Part shown: one piece after another, positions 4,852 to 6,612 of the stretch
Layout of the letters: every line of letters begins with the position of its first letter
Position numbering within the stretch: the first letter of the stretch is position 1
Source: Clostridiales bacterium
Lineage (GTDB): Bacteria; Bacillota; Clostridia; Christensenellales; Borkfalkiaceae
DNA length: 6,612 nt
Assembly (NCBI GenBank): GCA_003538975.1
Contig: DPQQ01000007.1
Coordinates: forward strand, 102,986-109,597
Direction: 5' to 3'
Notes under the pieces: model-generated
The model's input: only the letters and a program-made list of their open reading frames with translations
The model's database searches: none
Told to the model about the DNA's origin: nothing
Program-made: the position numbers and the translations under genes

Positions 4852-6612
4852 ATGTTTGAATATATAAGAATTGCGGTCGCCGTTCCGAACGTTTCGGTCG
4901 CAAACGTTACTTACAATGTAAACGAAATAATAAAAAAAGCGACCGAAGCCGATAAAGAGAACGCCGATATAGTTCTTTTCCCGGAACTCGCGATAACCGG
5001 TTACACCGCCGGGGATCTTTTCTTTCAGAAAACTCTTATGGAAGAAAACACAAACGGTCTTAAAGAAATCATAAAAGCGAGCAAAAACCTTAAATCGGTA
5101 ATAGCAGTAGGACTTCCGATCGAAGTAAAGGGCAGGCTTTACAATGCCGCGGCGATTATTTACGGCGGTAAGATTTACGGCGTCGTTCCCAAAACGTTTA
5201 TTCCAAATTACAACGAATTTTACGAAAGAAGATGGTTCTCTTCCGGTACAGAGCTCGACGTCGGCGAACTTACGGCGGAATATCTTAATATATCCGACAT
5301 TCAGGAAGAATCCGTTCCCGTCGGCAACGATCTCGTATTCGATACGGGATATTTCAGATTCGGCGCGGAAGTGTGCGAAGACATATGGGCGCCGATTCCG
5401 CAGAGCTGCCGTTTAACCCTTAACGGGGCGGAAGTAATGCTCAACCTTTCGGCGAGCAACCAATATCTTCTGAAAAGATCGTACAGGAGAGAAATGGTCA
5501 GCCAGCAGTCGGGGGCGCAGATCTGCGCTTACGCCTACGCTTCTTCGGGTTCCGAAGAATCCACTACCGACCTTATATTCTCGGGACACGGTCTTATCTG
5601 CGCGGACGGTAAACTTATAGCCGAAAATAAAAAGTTCATCGACACCGATTACGTTTTATACGGCGACGTCGATCTCGGCAAGATAAGAACGGACAGACTT
5701 AAAATAAAAACTTACGGTCAGAGCGCGGACCTTTACGGCAGCGCGGACGACGTATATGAAGTTTGTATTCCTTACAAAGAAAGAGAAAACGATCTGAAAT
5801 ACGCCAAAATCGAAAAGCTCCCGTTTGTTCCCGAAAACGAAGAAGAACTCGAAAGCCGCAGTAACGAGATTTTCGAAATGCAGGTAGAAGGTCTTGAAAG
5901 AAGACTCGAAGTCGTTTCCGCAAAACCCGTAATAGGCGTTTCGGGCGGGCTCGATTCCACTCTCGCTCTTCTCGTCGCAACCGAAGCGGTAAAAAGACTT
6001 AATAAGCCCGCTTCCGAAGTAGTAGGAATAACCATGCCGTGTTTCGGAACCACTTCGAGAACGCACGACAATTCGGTACGTCTTATGAAGGCTTTGGGCG
6101 TTACATATATCGAAATACCTATTAAAGAAGCGGTTTTACAGCACTTCAGAGATATAGGTCAGGACGAAAATAAGTTCGATCTCACTTATGAAAATTCGCA
6201 GGCGCGCGAACGCACGCAGGTGCTTATGGATTACGCCGGCAAGATAGGCGGCTTAGTCGTGGGAACGGGGGATCTTTCGGAACTCGCTCTCGGTTGGTGT
6301 ACTTATAACGCCGACCATATGAGCATGTACGGGGTTAACTCCGGCGTTCCGAAAACCGCAGTTAAAAACGTGGTAAAGGTCATCGCGAAAACGCATTTCC
6401 CGGCGGCGAAAGACGTTATCGCGGACGTTCTGGACACACCCGTCAGTCCCGAATTGTTACCGCCGTCCGATAACGGCAAGATAGCGCAGCAGACCGAAAA
6501 CTTGGTCGGACCTTACGAACTCCATGACTTTTATATATATTACACGCTCCGCTTCGGCTTTACTCCCGAAAAGATTTACGCTCTCGCGAACAAAGCTTTT
6601 GACGGCGAATAC
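4852..6612 (+). CDS. nadE: Glutamine-dependent NAD+ synthetase, 3' end outside window
   Basis: Catalyses the last step of NAD+ synthesis, amidating deamido-NAD+ with ATP and ammonia released from glutamine. The reading frame is open for 587 codons to the right edge; relatives have about 640 residues, so roughly 50 are missing. The N-terminal nitrilase-type glutaminase domain (about 1-280) shows the expected Glu-Lys-Cys triad: E45 in FPELAITGY, K114 in VVPKTFIPNYNEF and C175 in GAEVCEDIW. The synthetase domain (about 320 onwards) has the PP-loop GVSGGLDST (362-370) and the signature GTGDLSELALGWCTYN (471-486) with DHMSMYG after it. The start at 4852 gives the standard N-terminus (YIRIAVAVP); its ribosome binding site (GAGAG, 4843-4847) is weak. 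It lies 84 bases after the Mrp gene with no terminator or clear promoter between, so co-transcription is likely. No frameshift is seen. Confidence 0.96.
   Translation, partial: MFEYIRIAVAVPNVSVANVTYNVNEIIKKATEADKENADIVLFPELAITGYTAGDLFFQKTLMEENTNGLKEIIKASKNLKSVIAVGLPIEVKGRLYNAAAIIYGGKIYGVVPKTFIPNYNEFYERRWFSSGTELDVGELTAEYLNISDIQEESVPVGNDLVFDTGYFRFGAEVCEDIWAPIPQSCRLTLNGAEVMLNLSASNQYLLKRSYRREMVSQQSGAQICAYAYASSGSEESTTDLIFSGHGLICADGKLIAENKKFIDTDYVLYGDVDLGKIRTDRLKIKTYGQSADLYGSADDVYEVCIPYKERENDLKYAKIEKLPFVPENEEELESRSNEIFEMQVEGLERRLEVVSAKPVIGVSGGLDSTLALLVATEAVKRLNKPASEVVGITMPCFGTTSRTHDNSVRLMKALGVTYIEIPIKEAVLQHFRDIGQDENKFDLTYENSQARERTQVLMDYAGKIGGLVVGTGDLSELALGWCTYNADHMSMYGVNSGVPKTAVKNVVKVIAKTHFPAAKDVIADVLDTPVSPELLPPSDNGKIAQQTENLVGPYELHDFYIYYTLRFGFTPEKIYALANKAFDGEY

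Noticed and set aside
5144..6071. One plus-strand frame and three minus-strand frames within nadE
   Set aside because: The nadE frame is intact through all of them and carries every catalytic motif; the others have biased composition and no family match.
1..6612. Mobile elements, CRISPR arrays, phage genes, toxin-antitoxin pairs, tRNA or rRNA genes
   Set aside because: No spaced repeats, transposase or integrase motifs, target-site duplications or tRNA-like folds were seen; base and codon use look even across the genes.

Overview
The window looks like a housekeeping stretch of a low-to-moderate GC Firmicute, most likely a clostridial bacterium. The evidence is a T-box riboswitch upstream of a threonyl-tRNA synthetase gene, strong AGGAGG ribosome binding sites, consensus sigma-A-type promoters in AT-rich intergenic DNA, and clostridial-looking protein variants. 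An uncultured gut clostridium is a reasonable guess, but the sequence does not fix the genus.

Layout from left to right. A near-consensus minus-strand promoter (60-88) fires off the left edge towards an unseen gene. The complete thrS gene (198-2003, minus) ends at a rho-independent terminator (141-171) and is preceded by a threonine T-box leader and a consensus promoter (2091-2337). Its enzyme lacks the usual N-terminal TGS domain. Divergent from it, a TetR-family regulator (2631-3224, plus) has its own promoter, a leader of about 120 nt and a 10-bp palindrome near the transcription start. A bidirectional terminator (3274-3301) separates it from a convergent gene for a C_GCAxxG_C_C family redox-type protein (3318-3746, minus). 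That gene and an Mrp/NBP35-family Fe-S carrier ATPase gene (3961-4767, plus) diverge from a 214-bp region holding a good promoter in each direction. After the Mrp gene, with no terminator or evident promoter between them, comes a glutamine-dependent NAD+ synthetase gene (4852 to beyond the right edge), of which 587 codons are visible.

The genes form several separate units rather than one pathway: tRNA charging under tRNA feedback, a regulator with no visible target other than possibly itself, and a redox/Fe-S/NAD cluster. The last grouping is an inference from adjacency. I found no phage genes, insertion sequences, CRISPR repeats, rRNA or tRNA genes, and no convincing undescribed multi-gene system. 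The items most worth checking are the TGS-less ThrRS with its T-box, the two mutually exclusive hairpins in the Mrp leader, the palindrome at the tetR start, and the promoter at the left edge.
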